Positions 43,194 to 55,335 of a DNA stretch of 64,000 nt are shown here, piece by piece. The notes beneath the pieces were generated by a model, which saw only the letters and a program-made list of their open reading frames with translations, searched no databases and had not been told where the DNA came from. Location of the stretch: NCBI GenBank assembly GCA_963565915.1, contig OY751489.1:4774001-4838000 (forward strand), written 5' to 3'. The DNA comes from Entoloma clypeatum. Lineage: Eukaryota; Basidiomycota; Agaricomycetes; Agaricales; Entolomataceae. The position numbers and the translations under genes are program-made. Each line of letters starts with the position of its first letter. Position 1 is the first letter of the stretch.

Positions 43194-46079
43194 TAAGCAG
43201 TCCTCAGATTCCAGCACATACTGGGGATTGTGTTGACTCCTTTTGTGCATCTTTGGAAACCCTCTGACTCAATGTGTCTGCTCTCTCAAATCCGAACTCT
43301 CTATGTATTGATTTGATATCTCCGACCTTTTCCGATTCTCTTCTGATAAAGACTCTTATTGATTCTGGTTCAACACATTGCTTCGCAGATACCAGATTTA
43401 TTTCTTCTTTAAACTTATCTCCAACTCCGATTCCTTCACCTATGGTTTTGAAACTTTTTGACGGTTCTTCAAATACTTATATCATGTAATCTATTGAACT
43501 TCCTCTCCGATTTCCTTCTGGTGAACTTCTGACCGTCGCATTTTACATGACAACCCTCAATTCGTCTTGTAATTTGGTTCTAGGACACAACTGGCTCACC
43601 CGCTACAATCCGTTGATTGACTGGGTATTGGGCAGTATCTTATTCCGTTCTACATTACCCGACACTCCGAGTCCGACTCCGACTCCGACATCGACTGCTG
43701 AGGCAGCTCCGCCACCTCTGCAGTGTCCGCCCTCTCTGATGGGCACCTCCAATCCACTCACTCCAAACACCTCCGACCCGCCACAGATTACCATGGTCAA
43801 TGCAGCCGCATATCTCCATGCTTGTAAAGCTCCTGGGGCATACACTTTCTGCATTCACCTCTCCGACATCTCCGCCAATTCCGCGTCTGTCTCCAACGAT
43901 GCTCCCGACCTCTCTGGCATACCCGAGGAATACCACAATTTTGCTGATGTATTCAGTAAGAAAAAAGCCGACACCCTTGCACCCCACCGACCATACGACC
44001 TCAAGATCAATTTGGAGGAAGGTACTTCCCCTCCGATTGGTCCGATGTACTCACTCTCGCAATCCGAACTTGGATCCCTCCGAGACTTCATCGACGAGCA
44101 TCTCAATATCAATTTCATCAAACCTTCTAGTTCACCTCACGGCGCTCCGATCCTCTTCGTCTGAAAGAAAGATGGATCACTCTGACTATGCATCGACTAC
44201 CAAGGCCTGAACAAAATCACAAAGAAGGACCGATACCCACTTCCGCTCATCTCCGACCTCTTAGCCACTGCCAGAAAAGCACGTGTTTATACCACCATAG
44301 ACCTCCGACACGCATACCACCTAGTCCACATCGCTGAAGGTGATGAATGGAAAACTGCTTTCCGCACTCGCTATGGATCATTTGAATGGTTAGTCATGCC
44401 ATTCGGATTGTCTAACGCACCTGCAGCCTTTCAACATTTTATGAACGACATCTTCTCCGACCTTCTGGACAACTGCGTTACCGTTTACCTCGACGACATC
44501 CTGATCTACTCCGACAACCCCGAGGAACACAAAAAACATGTCCGAGAAGTCCTCCGACGACTCCGACAACATGGTCTTTACGCCCGCGCCGACAAGTGCG
44601 ACTTCTCTGCCAAAACTGTAGAATATCTTGGATTTATCCTTTCTCCCGACGGACTCAAAATGTCGGAAACAAAAGTCAAGATTATTCAGGATTGGCCTGA
44701 ACCGCGCAGAGTGAAGGACGTCCAGTCCTTTTTAGGTTTTGCAAACTTTTACCAATGTTTCATTCTATTCCAACATCACTATTCCACTCACTCGTTTAAC
44801 CAGGAAACATGCCACTTGGCTGTTCTCCGACGACACTCAAACCACTTTCAATGACCTGAAAAAGGCATTTACCACCGCTCCGATCCTGACACACTGGATC
44901 CCCAACTCTCTGATAATTGTCGAAACCGACGCATCTGACTATGCCCTAGCAGCTATTTTGTCAATCGTCACCTCCAACAATGAAGTCCACCCCGTCGCAT
45001 TCCATTCCCGCACCTTTATGGCCCCCAAAGTAAACTATGACACCCATGATAAGGAACTTCTTGCCATCTATGAAGCGTTTAAAATTTGGTGCCATTATCT
45101 CGAAGGCTCCGGTACTCCAATTGACATCGTTACCGACCACAAAAATCTTGAGTATTTTGCCACCACCAAATTTCTTTCATGCCGACAAGTCTGATGGTCG
45201 GAATACCTTTCTCAGTTCAACCTCATCATCCGATTCCGCCCCGGCCAATTGGGAACTAAACCTGACTCTCTAACTAGACGTTGGGATGTCTACCCTAAAG
45301 GGGGAAATAGCGACTACGTCAACATCAATCTGACCAACCTCTGACCAGTCTTTTCGCAAGAACAGCCCTCCGCTTCAGTTCACGCAACTCAACTCCTTGA
45401 GCCCGTCCTCCGTGTAACCATTATCATGGACACAGAAAAGCTTCACCACGACATACTCACAGCACTCCCTTCCAACACTCTTTACGACACTCTTTCTAAA
45501 GATCCTAAACCCCGCTGGTCTCTCGACCCCGATGGTTTCGTCTGACATGATGATCGGATGTATGTTCCCGACTCCGATGACCTCCGACTCCGAGTCCTAC
45601 AGCACAAGCACGATCATATGCTTGCTGGACACCCAGGTCAGAACAAGACACTCAGTCTCATTCAGCGTGATTATACCTGGCCCGGAATACAAGATTTCGT
45701 TAAACACTATTGCAAGTCATGTACCACTTGCATGTGATTGAAGCCACAAAGACACAAGCCTTACGGCCTACTCAAACAGCTCCCGATCCCCAAACGTCCT
45801 TGGGATTCTATCTCAATGGATTTCATCGAGACCCTTCTGACCTCCGACAACTTTGACTCCATCCTCGTTATCGTTGACCGATTGACGAAGCAAAGTATCT
45901 TCATTCCAACAACCATTCACTGCACCTCCGAAGCCCTTGCCGTACTCTTTGTATTGCATGTCTTCTCTAAACACGGCGTCCCCGAACATGTCACCTCTGA
46001 CTGTGGCCCCGAATTCATCTCCCGATTCTTCCGATCTCTCAGAAAGGCTCTAAACATGACCCTCCACTTCACCTCTGGT
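43194..46079 (+). pseudogene. Gyp-6 protease, RT, RNase H, integrase N-terminal part
   Basis: Protease LIDSGSTHCF (about 43360), RT with [25 protein letters not shown] and YLDD (44488), RNase H (ETDASDYALAAIL, TDHKNLEYF), integrase finger (LAGHPGQNKT...CKSCTTC), ISMDFIETLL and SDCGPEF (R to C). It stops at LHFTSG where Copia composite 2 begins. TGA stops at about 43264, 44162, 44183, 45193, 45342, 45543 and 45735 sit mostly where relatives have Arg. There is one TAA (43487) and a small frameshift near 44765. Confidence 0.9.
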
Positions 46080-46389
46080 TGTTGAAACTTTTCCCATCAC
46101 GTAGATTAGATTAGATTAGATTACATCACGTGACCTTTACATATCTTCGTTACATACTTGTTTGGTTGGTACAAACAGTAGTACGGTATATAAGACCAGG
46201 AAACTGTCAATATCAATAAGTTGTCTCTTGACTCTTAACCAGCTCCATCGCTCTCACCAGCCTCAACCGCTCTCACTAGCCTTACCCCCTCCAAACCATG
46301 TAAGTGACCATAGCGGTATCGTAGAGTACTTCCACTGTAGCTATGTTGCTCAGTACACCTGTGGCTAGCGCCCAGGTGGAACTTCAACA
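46080..46389 (+). repeat. Copia composite 2, 5' LTR
   Basis: TGTTGAAACTTTTCCC to GGAACTTCAACA. The primer motif GGTTATGGGCCC follows at 46390. 46390-46750 is an untranslated leader. Confidence 0.95.
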
Positions 46390-46750
46390 GGTTATGGGCC
46401 CCGGATAGCAGAGGGACTTGGGAAACGCTGGCAACAGCGAGTACCTGCCCACTCTACCCTGGTTGGCAAAGAACCGATCGAAAGATCTAGGTTCTGAGTC
46501 ATACTTCTTCACATATGAACCTGGGAACGTCATTACGACAAGTACCTGTCATGAGACGTCCCTAAGGGGATTGACCTAGTACACTCCATGTGGAAACGTT
46601 GATCGCACCTTATACGTTTCTGACATATAAAGGGTTTTCCCATGACCGCTATTCCTGAAGGGAATATGTCATAAGGAATCATTCAATTGTTTTCTCGAAT
46701 CATATTCATAACACATCACTGATTGAGAACCCTTTTTAGATTCATTCACA

Positions 46751-49700
46751 ATGTCTACCTCTCGCTCCGCCATGGACACCATCACCACCTTTGACGGCAT
46801 CGACTACCAAAGCTGGGCCGAAAGGATGAAGTCCTACCTCCTCCATCAAGGAGTCTGGCGCATTGTTTCTGGCGACATCGTTCGCCCTGTCATCGCCGAT
46901 TTCACCACCACAGTCTCCACCCCTGGAGCCACTGCTGCTGCTCCCCCTGTGCTGGTTGCCACGGTCGACCAGCCCGGCTTCCGCAAAGAAGAGAAAGCCT
47001 GGATCAGGGACGACGACGTAGCCCTCGGGGCGATACGCCTGAAGGTCTCCGAGCCGATCAGGCGCCACATCAAGGACAGCACCTCGGCCCTTGAAGCATG
47101 GGCAGCGTTAAAAGATGCCTATTCCAAGGTATCCCCGGCCATCATCTTCGGCGACTTCAAGGCCGCCGCCACATACAAACTGTCTGGACGCAACCCCGTG
47201 CCCGAAATCGAGCGCCTGGGATCCCTTTTCGCCCGGCTCGCCGATTCAAACTTTGTCGTTCCCGAGCTGATGCAGGCAATGATCCTGGCCAACGCGATTC
47301 CTGACGCCTGGTCGTCACTCTCTACTGCTCTCTTCCAGGTCTACGACGCCGATGATTTCACCTACAAAGCCGTCGCCGAAAGCATCATCTCTGAATACCG
47401 GCGCAAGTACTCGATCGGGTCTACTCGTGCGTCCAATGAGCAGGCCAAGAAAATTTCTGGGACAAAGCGCAAGGGACAGGACCCTAAATGGGAAAAGCAG
47501 CAAAAGCCGAGTACCTCGCAGAATGACGCTGACGAGCAGCCTAACTCGACCGACCATAGTACCGCTTCTGAAAAGAAGAAGGGAAAAGGACGCTGGCGCA
47601 ATCAGAAGAAAAGCGCCAACACTGCGGACAATGCGTCCGAACATGTGGAGGAAACGGTTGAGTTTGTTGCTCCCGCTATCCACTTCCCTCCTCTTCTGCC
47701 ACCACCGTCACTGGCCGTGGGAAAACGTTAAGTACCACCCAGCCCGATTCCACGAGAATGCAGTCGCTCCTGCAGCAAATGAACCCGCCGCCATCCCAGT
47801 ACACCGGGCTTCCTTCGGGCAAGCCGTCTGCGTGGAAAAAGAATGATCACGTCAGGAAACTCGCACGGAAGATTGGTGCTCGTCCCTCAGGGTCAAATCT
47901 TCGGATTCTGGATACGATTATCCCAGAAGAAGACGAAAGACCGTCCAAGCAGCGTCGAGTTACTCCGCCGCTGGACCAAACCCTTAGGATGATGGACATA
48001 GACCATCAAAGCGAGCGGATGGGGCCGGACCAATTCGAAGATGGGCTCATTGAACTTGACGGTTCGTCATCTTCCTCTCCTGAATCTGACCAATTAAGGA
48101 AAGCTAATAACACCTCCTTACAGACGTGTAAAATATTAGCTAGTACTAGTGCAGAATGTATGGATCATATTGACAACGATCTATATAAAAAATATACAAA
48201 GCACTTTGCGTCATGCACACACTGTAAGGAGAAAGAACGTGCACAATGGATCTTAGACTCCGGTGCCTCGTTACACTTTACCCATGAGTTCAAGGACTTC
48301 GCGTACTACAGGCCTCTTAAGGCTAAGCGATTTGTCCAAACAGCTGAAAAGGGAAAGAAACTGGAAATTCTCGGAGTTGGGGCCGTTCCAGTACGGCATA
48401 CCCTAAATGGGGAAGTAAAAACCCACCTTCTCCGACCTGTATTCTACATTCCGGACATGGACACACGCCTATTGTCCCTAGGCGTCTTCCTTAATCATGG
48501 TTACAAAGTAGACGGAATACGTGGAGAAATCAACATCTCCAAAGGACAGAACAAAATACAGTTCTCGCCTCACATTCTTGGACAAACCATTTATTGGTTA
48601 GACACTGAAATACGCTATGACCAAATCCACGCGATCTCTAGCGAAATCACTGTCGAAACCTGGCATAAACGCCTTGGCCACCCAAATGACCAAGCGCTCA
48701 ATAAGATTCCCACCAGTACCAAAGGAGTACCCAAAACGTTAGTACGTGAGAAATCACAGGAAAGCTGCACGGGGTGTCTAAAAGGGAAAATGCCGAATCA
48801 ATCTTATCCTAACTCGATGACAAGGGCTGTCAAACCCTTTGATTTGATCCATTCGGATTTGAAGCAGATATCCGCGGCATCGTACCATAAGTACAAATAT
48901 TTCCTTACCTTTTTGGACGATTTTTCATCCCATGTCTGGGTCGTCTTGCTTAGGAAGAAGTCAGGCGCCATCACGGCGCTGAAACAATTCCTTGCGATGA
49001 TCCAGAATCAATTTGCCGCCACCCCTAAAAAGTGGCGGGTTGATGGAGGTGGAGAATTTGACGAATACAAGGATGTACTTGCTGATCATGGAATTCTGAT
49101 CGATGTCACGCTCCCATATCAGCACCAGCAGAATGGTACAGCAGAAAGGATCAATCGAACACTATGGGAAAAATCTCAGGCATTGCGCTTCGATGCATGC
49201 TTACCGCCCATGTGGTGGGAATTCTGTTTGGAACACGCAGCATTTCTCTACAACAGAACCCCCATGCAGCGTCTTGAATGGAAAACCCCTTACTTCAGGG
49301 TGACCAATGAGATCCCCAACATGTCTAGTGTCAGAGTATTCGGATGTCAGGCATATGTATATATCCCAAAGGAGAAACGTAGGAACTCCCTGGAATCAAG
49401 ATCCCGATTGATGATTTATCTCGGATCGAAACCAGGGGTCAAAGGATACCGCTTCATGGATCCTGAGACCAACACGATTTTCATGGGCGGGAAAGCTATC
49501 TTTGATGAAAGCAAGTACCCAAGATGCCACATCGACCCATTGCCAGAAAGCCACCCAGAAATGGAAAACCCAGAGCCGGCTGATGAGTTTGAGGATCTCA
49601 TTCCCGGCAGCAACAATGACGATAGTCACAACGAAACACCTCATATCCCAGTTCCCATTGAACAGGATCAACCTGAATCAGACAACAAACTGCCTGCCAG

Positions 49701-49815
49701 TGAGCCTGATGACGAACCGCGAGTACCCACTCCGGAACCCGAGCAAGTACCAGATCGACCGATCAGGGAACGACGAGTTCGGAAGATGCCAGGAAGCATC
49801 TATGGGGAATGTTGA
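46751..49815 (+). pseudogene. Cop-2A partial gag, protease and integrase
   Basis: Gag MSTSRSAMDTITTFDGIDYQ (subtype shared with Cop-1B: TVSTPGATAAAPPV), frameshift near 47720, then 685 open codons: protease ILDSGASLHF, HKRLGHPNDQ, CTGCLKGKMP, integrase FLDDFSSHVW, VDGGGEF, NGTAERINR. It ends RKMPGSIYGE and takes Cys-stop from the LTR's own TGTTGA. RT and RNase H are absent. Confidence 0.92.
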
Positions 49816-50119
49816 AACTTTTCCCATCACGTAGATTAGATTAGATTAGATTACATCACGTGACCTTTACATATCTTCATTACATACTTGTTTGGTTGGT
49901 ACAAACAGTAGTACGGTATATAAGACCAGGAAACTGTCAATATCAAAAAGTTGTCTCTTGACTCTTAACCGCCTCCATCGCTCTTACCAGCCTCAACCGC
50001 TCTCACCAGCCTCACCCTCTCCAATCTATGTAAGTGGTCAGAACGGTATCGTAGAGTACTTCCACTGTAGCCGGTTGCTTCAGTACACTTGCGGCTAGCG
50101 CCCAGGTGGAACTTCAACA
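49810..50119 (+). repeat. Copia composite 2, middle LTR
   Basis: 310 bp. The 5' LTR of Cop-2B. It joins Cop-2A pol directly with no flanking duplication. Confidence 0.94.
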
Positions 50120-50489
50120 GGTTATGGGCCCCGGATAGCAGAGGGACTTGGGAAACGCTGGCAACAGCGAGTACCTGCCCACTCTACCCTGGTTGGCAAA
50201 GAACCGATCGAAAGATCTAGGTTCTGAGTCTTACTTCTTCACACATGAACCTGGGAACGTCATTACGACAAGTACCTGTCATGAAGCGTCCCTAAGGGGA
50301 TTGACTTAGTACACATCATGTGGAAACGTTGATCGTACCTCACACACTTCTGACAAAAAAGGGTTTTTCCCAAAAAACCGCTATTCCTAAAGGGAATAGG
50401 TTATGAGGAATCATTTATTTGTTTTCTCTAAAAATCAAATTCATAAAGAACATCACTGATTGGGAGAACTCCTTTTAGATTCATTAAAA

Positions 50490-53400
50490 ATGTCTACCTC
50501 TCGCTCCGCCCTTGACTCCATCATCGTCTTTGACGGCATCGACTATCAAAGTTGGGCCAAGAAGATGAAGTCCTACCTCCTCCATCAAGGAGTCTGGCGC
50601 CTCGTATCCGGCGACATTGAGCGCCCCACTATCAAGGACTTCACCGTCACGGTCTCCACTCCTGCCTCTGCCACCTCGACGTCTGCAACCCAGCCTCCGG
50701 TCATCACCGTCACCGTCGACCAGCCCGCCTTCCACAAAGAAAGGAAGACCTGGATCAGGGACGACGACATGGCCCTCGGTTCCATCCGCCTCAAGGTCTC
50801 CGAAGCCATCAGGAGACACATCAAAGACGCCAAGACCTCGAAGGAAGCCTGGACATTACTGAAGGACGCGTATTCAAAAGTGTCCCCCGCCACCATTTTT
50901 GGCGATTTCAAAGCTGCAGCCTCCTTCAAACTGTCTGGTCGGGACCCCGTGCCGGAAATCGAGCGCCTTGGATCACTCTTCGCTCGTCTCAGCGACTCGA
51001 ACTTCGTCGTGCCTGATCTCATGCAGGCTATGATCTTGGCAAGTGCCATTCCTGATGCCTGGTCGTCTCTCTCCACCGCCCTCTTTCAGGTCTACGACGC
51101 CGACGACTTCACATGGCAGGCAGTCGCCGACAGCATCGTCTCAGAGTACAGGCGCAAGTACGTGATTGGGTCTACTCGGGCGTCCAACGAGCAGGCCCGA
51201 AAAATCTCCGGGACCAAGCGAAAGGGGCAAGACCCCAAATGGGAAAAGCAAACAGCGCCGAGTACCTCGCGTAACAATGCTGACGAGCAGCCTAACTCGA
51301 CCGACCCAAGTACCGCTTCTGAAAAGAAGAAGGGAAAGGGACGCTGGCGCAACCAGAAGAAGCGCGCCAACAATGCCGACAACGACTCCGACCATGCCGA
51401 GGAAATGGTCGAGTTCATCGCACCAGCCATTGAGCACATCCCTCGTCGTCCTGCTCCTTGTCCCCTTCCTCCTCGTCAACGTGCTCCTTGCCCTCTCCCT
51501 CCTCATCATGCACCTGCCTTCACCACTATAACGGGCCGCGGGAAAACTACAAGTACCGCGCAGCCTGAGTCGGAGAAAATGCAGTCGCTCCTGCAACGCA
51601 TGAACCCTCCTCCTTCCCAGTACACCGGGCTTCCTTCTGGAAAGCCATCTGTGTGGAAAAAGAACGAGAGGGTGCGAAGACTCGCCCGAGAAATCGGTGC
51701 TCAACCCTCTGGGTCAAACCTCCGTATCTTAGATACCATCATTCCTGACATTGACGAAAGGCCGGCTAAACAGCGTCGCGTAGCCCCGTCGATAGAAGAA
51801 TCGCTGAAAATGATGGACATCGACCAGGAACGGATGGGGCCGGATGTATTTGAGGACGAGATTGAACTTGACGGTTCGTCAGAACATTTTCTCAAACCTT
51901 ACCAATTGCGGAATGCTAATAATACCTCTCAACAGACGTATGATATATTAGCCAGTACCAGTACAGAGTGCGTAGATCACATTAGCAGTGATCTACACAA
52001 AAAATATATTAAACATTTCGCCTCTTGTACACATTGTAAGAAAAAAGAATGCGCACAATGGATATTAGATTCCGGTGCCTCTCTACACTTTACGCATGAG
52101 TTCAAAGACTTCGCATACTATAGACCTCTCACGGTCAAGCGATTTGTCCAAACTGCTGCTAAAGGAAAGAAACTGGAAATACTCGGAGTTGGGGCCGTTC
52201 CAGTATGGCACACCCTAAATGGGGAAGTTAAAACCCATCTTCTCAGACCGGTATTCTACATCCCGGCCATGGACACACGCCTATTGTCCTTAGGCGTCTT
52301 TCTTAACCATGGTTACAAAGTAGACGGGACTCGTGGAGAAATCAACATCTCCAAAGGGCTGAGCAAAATCCAGTTTACCCCCCACATCCTTGGTCAAACC
52401 ATTTACTGGTTAGACACTGAAATACGCTATGATCAGATCCATGCGATCTCAAGCGAAATCACTGTCGAAACATGGCACAAGCGTCTTGGTCACCCAAATG
52501 ATCAAGCACTCCGAAAGATTCCCACCAGTACCAAAGGGGTACCTGAAACACTAGTACGTGAAAAATCACAGGAAAGTTGCACAGGCTGCCTCAAAGGGAA
52601 AATGCCTAATCAATCGTATCCCAATTCGATAACAAGGGCAACAAAAACCTTTGATCTGATCCATTCTGATCTCAAACAGATATCCACGGCATCATACCAT
52701 AAATATAAATATTTCCTTACGTTTTTGGACGATTTTTCATCCCACGTCTGGGTTGTCTTGCTTAGAAAGAAGTCAGATGCCGTTATGGCACTACGACAAT
52801 TTCTTGCGATGATCCAGAATCAATTTGCTGCTACTCCTAAAAAGTGGCGAGTTGATGGAGGTGGAGAATTCAATGAATACAAGGATGTACTTGCCGATCA
52901 TGGAATTCTGATTGACGTCACGCTCCCATATCAGCACCAGCAGAATGGTAGAGCAGAACGGATAAATCGAACCCTATGGGAAAAATCTCAGGCTTTACGC
53001 TTCGACGCATGCTTACCCCCTATGTGGTGGGAATTCTGTTTGGAACATGCAGCTTTTCTCTACAACAGAACGCCCATGCAGCGTCTCGAATGGAATACCC
53101 CTTACTTCAGGGTGACCAATGAGATTCCCGATATGTCAAGCATCAGAGTCTTCGGATGTCAAGCATATGTGTATATCCCAAAAGAAAAACGTAGAAATTC
53201 CCTGGAATCTAGATCTCGATTGATGATTTATCTCGGATCGAAGCCAGGGGTCAAAGGATACCGTTTCATGGATCCTGAGACTAATACAATTTTCATGGGT
53301 GGGAAAGCTATCTTTGATGAAAGCAAGTACCCAAGATGCCACATCGACCCTTTGCCAGAAAACCATCCAGAAATGGAAAACCCAGAACCGGCTGATGAGT

Positions 53401-55262
53401 TTGAGGACCTCATCCCCGGAAACGATGACAATGACAGTCATTACAAAAAACCTCACGACCCTGTTCCCACTGGACAGGATCACCCTGAATCAGACAATGA
53501 TTTGCCGCGTAGCGAGCCCGATGACGAGCCACGAGTACCCACTCCAGAGCCCGAGCAAGTACCAGATCGACCGATCAGGGAACGACGAGTTCGGAGAATG
53601 CCAGACAGCATCTATGGGGAAGACACCCCTGCTTCTGATCTTGAAAAAATGGATCGAAGACGTAGATTGGGCGGTCAAATGGCATGGATGAACGATCTCC
53701 TGATGGAGGCAATCTCCATCCAAGTAGGCATCATTGAAATGTCACACAAAGACATATACTCTCTTCCGAACAAAGAAGATTGGTATGCGGCAGAACGAAA
53801 AGAGCTAGACATGCTCAAAAGCCACGGGGTGATCACGGAGCTAGTACCCCTACCTACAGGGAGGAAAGCTCTAAGGAACAAATGGGTTTACAATGAAAAA
53901 TCCGACGGGTGGCTGAAAGCGCGCCTTGTTGCAAAAGGCTTCTCACAGGTAGAAGGGATCGATTTCGATCAGATCTTCTCACCGGTAGTGAGGTACGAGA
54001 CTGTCCGGTTAATTCTGGCATTGACAGCCCTTGAGGGGTGGTTCATAACATTCTTGGATGTCTCATCAGCCTTCCTCTATGGAACACTCTGTGAGGTAAT
54101 CTACATGCAACAGCCTGAGGGTTACCTAGTAAAAGGGAAAGAACACTTTGTGTACCGACTATACAAAGCCCTATACGGACTCAAGCAGGCCGCATTAGCC
54201 TGGTGGAGGGAACTTGATTCCTCCATAAAAAAGCTCGGCTTTGTCCGGCTTCACTCCGATGCGGGAGTTTTTATTCACACAAGTACCAATGGGGAAACTG
54301 TGATTGCCGTCATTTATGTCGATGACTCTGCTTTTCTCGGCACAAACTGGGAATACACGCTGGAAAAGAAGAAGGCCTTCATGACAACATGGGAATGTAG
54401 GGACCTAGGCCACCTAGTCCCTGATGGGGAACCAAAAGAATTTCTCTCTATCCAAATAAGGCAACGTGGGAAGAGGATCTTCATTGATCAAGTACCCTAC
54501 CTTGAGAAAATTCTCGCACGCATGGGGATGAGCGAATCTAATGCCACCCATACCCCACTCCCGACGGGCTACAAACCCATGAAGTCTGAAGATGAACCCA
54601 ATGCAGAACTCAGATCCAAGTACCAATCCGTCATCGGATCATTATTGTACTTAATGATCGGGACAGCCGTGATCAAAATGTCCCAATTTTCCACAAACCC
54701 TACCAAACGCCATTTAGAAGTGGCAAGGGATATTTGCAGGTATTTGAAGGCAACAAAAAATTACGCGATCATGTACGATGGTGATTCTGGGAAAGGAATC
54801 TACGCATTCACAGACTCCGATTGGGCGTCAGACGAAAACACCAGGAAGTCCACCACTGGTTACTTCATATCGCTGGCATCTGGAGCAGTAACATGGGTTT
54901 CATCGGCGCAAAAAACCATTGCCCTCTCTTCCACGGAAGCAGAATACATGGCGCTATCAGATTGCAGTCGCGCAGTGACATGGCTTAGAAGCATGCTTGC
55001 CGAACTTGGGATGCAGATCGGATCAGTCCCGATCTATGGAGATAACAACGGCTCCATCTTTATTGCATCCAACCCTGTAACTGAGAAGCGATCCAAGCAC
55101 ATTGACGTGCGATTCCACTTCGTCAGAGAAAAAGTCTCTGAAGGAATTATTATGGTCGAATTCATCGAAGGAGTGAATAACCCTGCAGACCTTTTAACTA
55201 AGAATCTGGGGAAAATTCTCTTTTCCAAGTTTATCCCGTACTTCGGATTGATAAAGAACTAG
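50490..55262 (+). CDS. Cop-2B gag-pol polyprotein, open throughout (1590 aa)
   Basis: An uninterrupted Copia polyprotein. ATG 50490 (MSTSRSALDSIIVFDG) is chosen over the upstream ATG 50460 because the other copies align there. Gag of UBN2 type (about 1-230), protease ILDSGAS (about residue 526), GAG-pre-integrase HKRLGHPNDQ...CTGCLKGKMP, integrase FLDDFSSHVW, VDGGGEF (about 788) and NGRAERINR, RT with KGFSQVEGIDF, LDVSSAFLYG and YVDD (about 1275), RNase H ending ADLLTKNLG. An in-frame 18-bp deletion removes RPDICF after LMIGT (about residue 1390), a conserved block kept in Cop-1B, so activity is doubtful despite the open frame. Confidence 0.93.
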   Translation: MSTSRSALDSIIVFDGIDYQSWAKKMKSYLLHQGVWRLVSGDIERPTIKDFTVTVSTPASATSTSATQPPVITVTVDQPAFHKERKTWIRDDDMALGSIRLKVSEAIRRHIKDAKTSKEAWTLLKDAYSKVSPATIFGDFKAAASFKLSGRDPVPEIERLGSLFARLSDSNFVVPDLMQAMILASAIPDAWSSLSTALFQVYDADDFTWQAVADSIVSEYRRKYVIGSTRASNEQARKISGTKRKGQDPKWEKQTAPSTSRNNADEQPNSTDPSTASEKKKGKGRWRNQKKRANNADNDSDHAEEMVEFIAPAIEHIPRRPAPCPLPPRQRAPCPLPPHHAPAFTTITGRGKTTSTAQPESEKMQSLLQRMNPPPSQYTGLPSGKPSVWKKNERVRRLAREIGAQPSGSNLRILDTIIPDIDERPAKQRRVAPSIEESLKMMDIDQERMGPDVFEDEIELDGSSEHFLKPYQLRNANNTSQQTYDILASTSTECVDHISSDLHKKYIKHFASCTHCKKKECAQWILDSGASLHFTHEFKDFAYYRPLTVKRFVQTAAKGKKLEILGVGAVPVWHTLNGEVKTHLLRPVFYIPAMDTRLLSLGVFLNHGYKVDGTRGEINISKGLSKIQFTPHILGQTIYWLDTEIRYDQIHAISSEITVETWHKRLGHPNDQALRKIPTSTKGVPETLVREKSQESCTGCLKGKMPNQSYPNSITRATKTFDLIHSDLKQISTASYHKYKYFLTFLDDFSSHVWVVLLRKKSDAVMALRQFLAMIQNQFAATPKKWRVDGGGEFNEYKDVLADHGILIDVTLPYQHQQNGRAERINRTLWEKSQALRFDACLPPMWWEFCLEHAAFLYNRTPMQRLEWNTPYFRVTNEIPDMSSIRVFGCQAYVYIPKEKRRNSLESRSRLMIYLGSKPGVKGYRFMDPETNTIFMGGKAIFDESKYPRCHIDPLPENHPEMENPEPADEFEDLIPGNDDNDSHYKKPHDPVPTGQDHPESDNDLPRSEPDDEPRVPTPEPEQVPDRPIRERRVRRMPDSIYGEDTPASDLEKMDRRRRLGGQMAWMNDLLMEAISIQVGIIEMSHKDIYSLPNKEDWYAAERKELDMLKSHGVITELVPLPTGRKALRNKWVYNEKSDGWLKARLVAKGFSQVEGIDFDQIFSPVVRYETVRLILALTALEGWFITFLDVSSAFLYGTLCEVIYMQQPEGYLVKGKEHFVYRLYKALYGLKQAALAWWRELDSSIKKLGFVRLHSDAGVFIHTSTNGETVIAVIYVDDSAFLGTNWEYTLEKKKAFMTTWECRDLGHLVPDGEPKEFLSIQIRQRGKRIFIDQVPYLEKILARMGMSESNATHTPLPTGYKPMKSEDEPNAELRSKYQSVIGSLLYLMIGTAVIKMSQFSTNPTKRHLEVARDICRYLKATKNYAIMYDGDSGKGIYAFTDSDWASDENTRKSTTGYFISLASGAVTWVSSAQKTIALSSTEAEYMALSDCSRAVTWLRSMLAELGMQIGSVPIYGDNNGSIFIASNPVTEKRSKHIDVRFHFVREKVSEGIIMVEFIEGVNNPADLLTKNLGKILFSKFIPYFGLIKN

Positions 55263-55335
55263 GTGAAACAGAGTACCTATATATATGTGGGAAAAAGTAA
55301 GATGTATTTAGAAGTATGTACTAAATATGGTGGGG

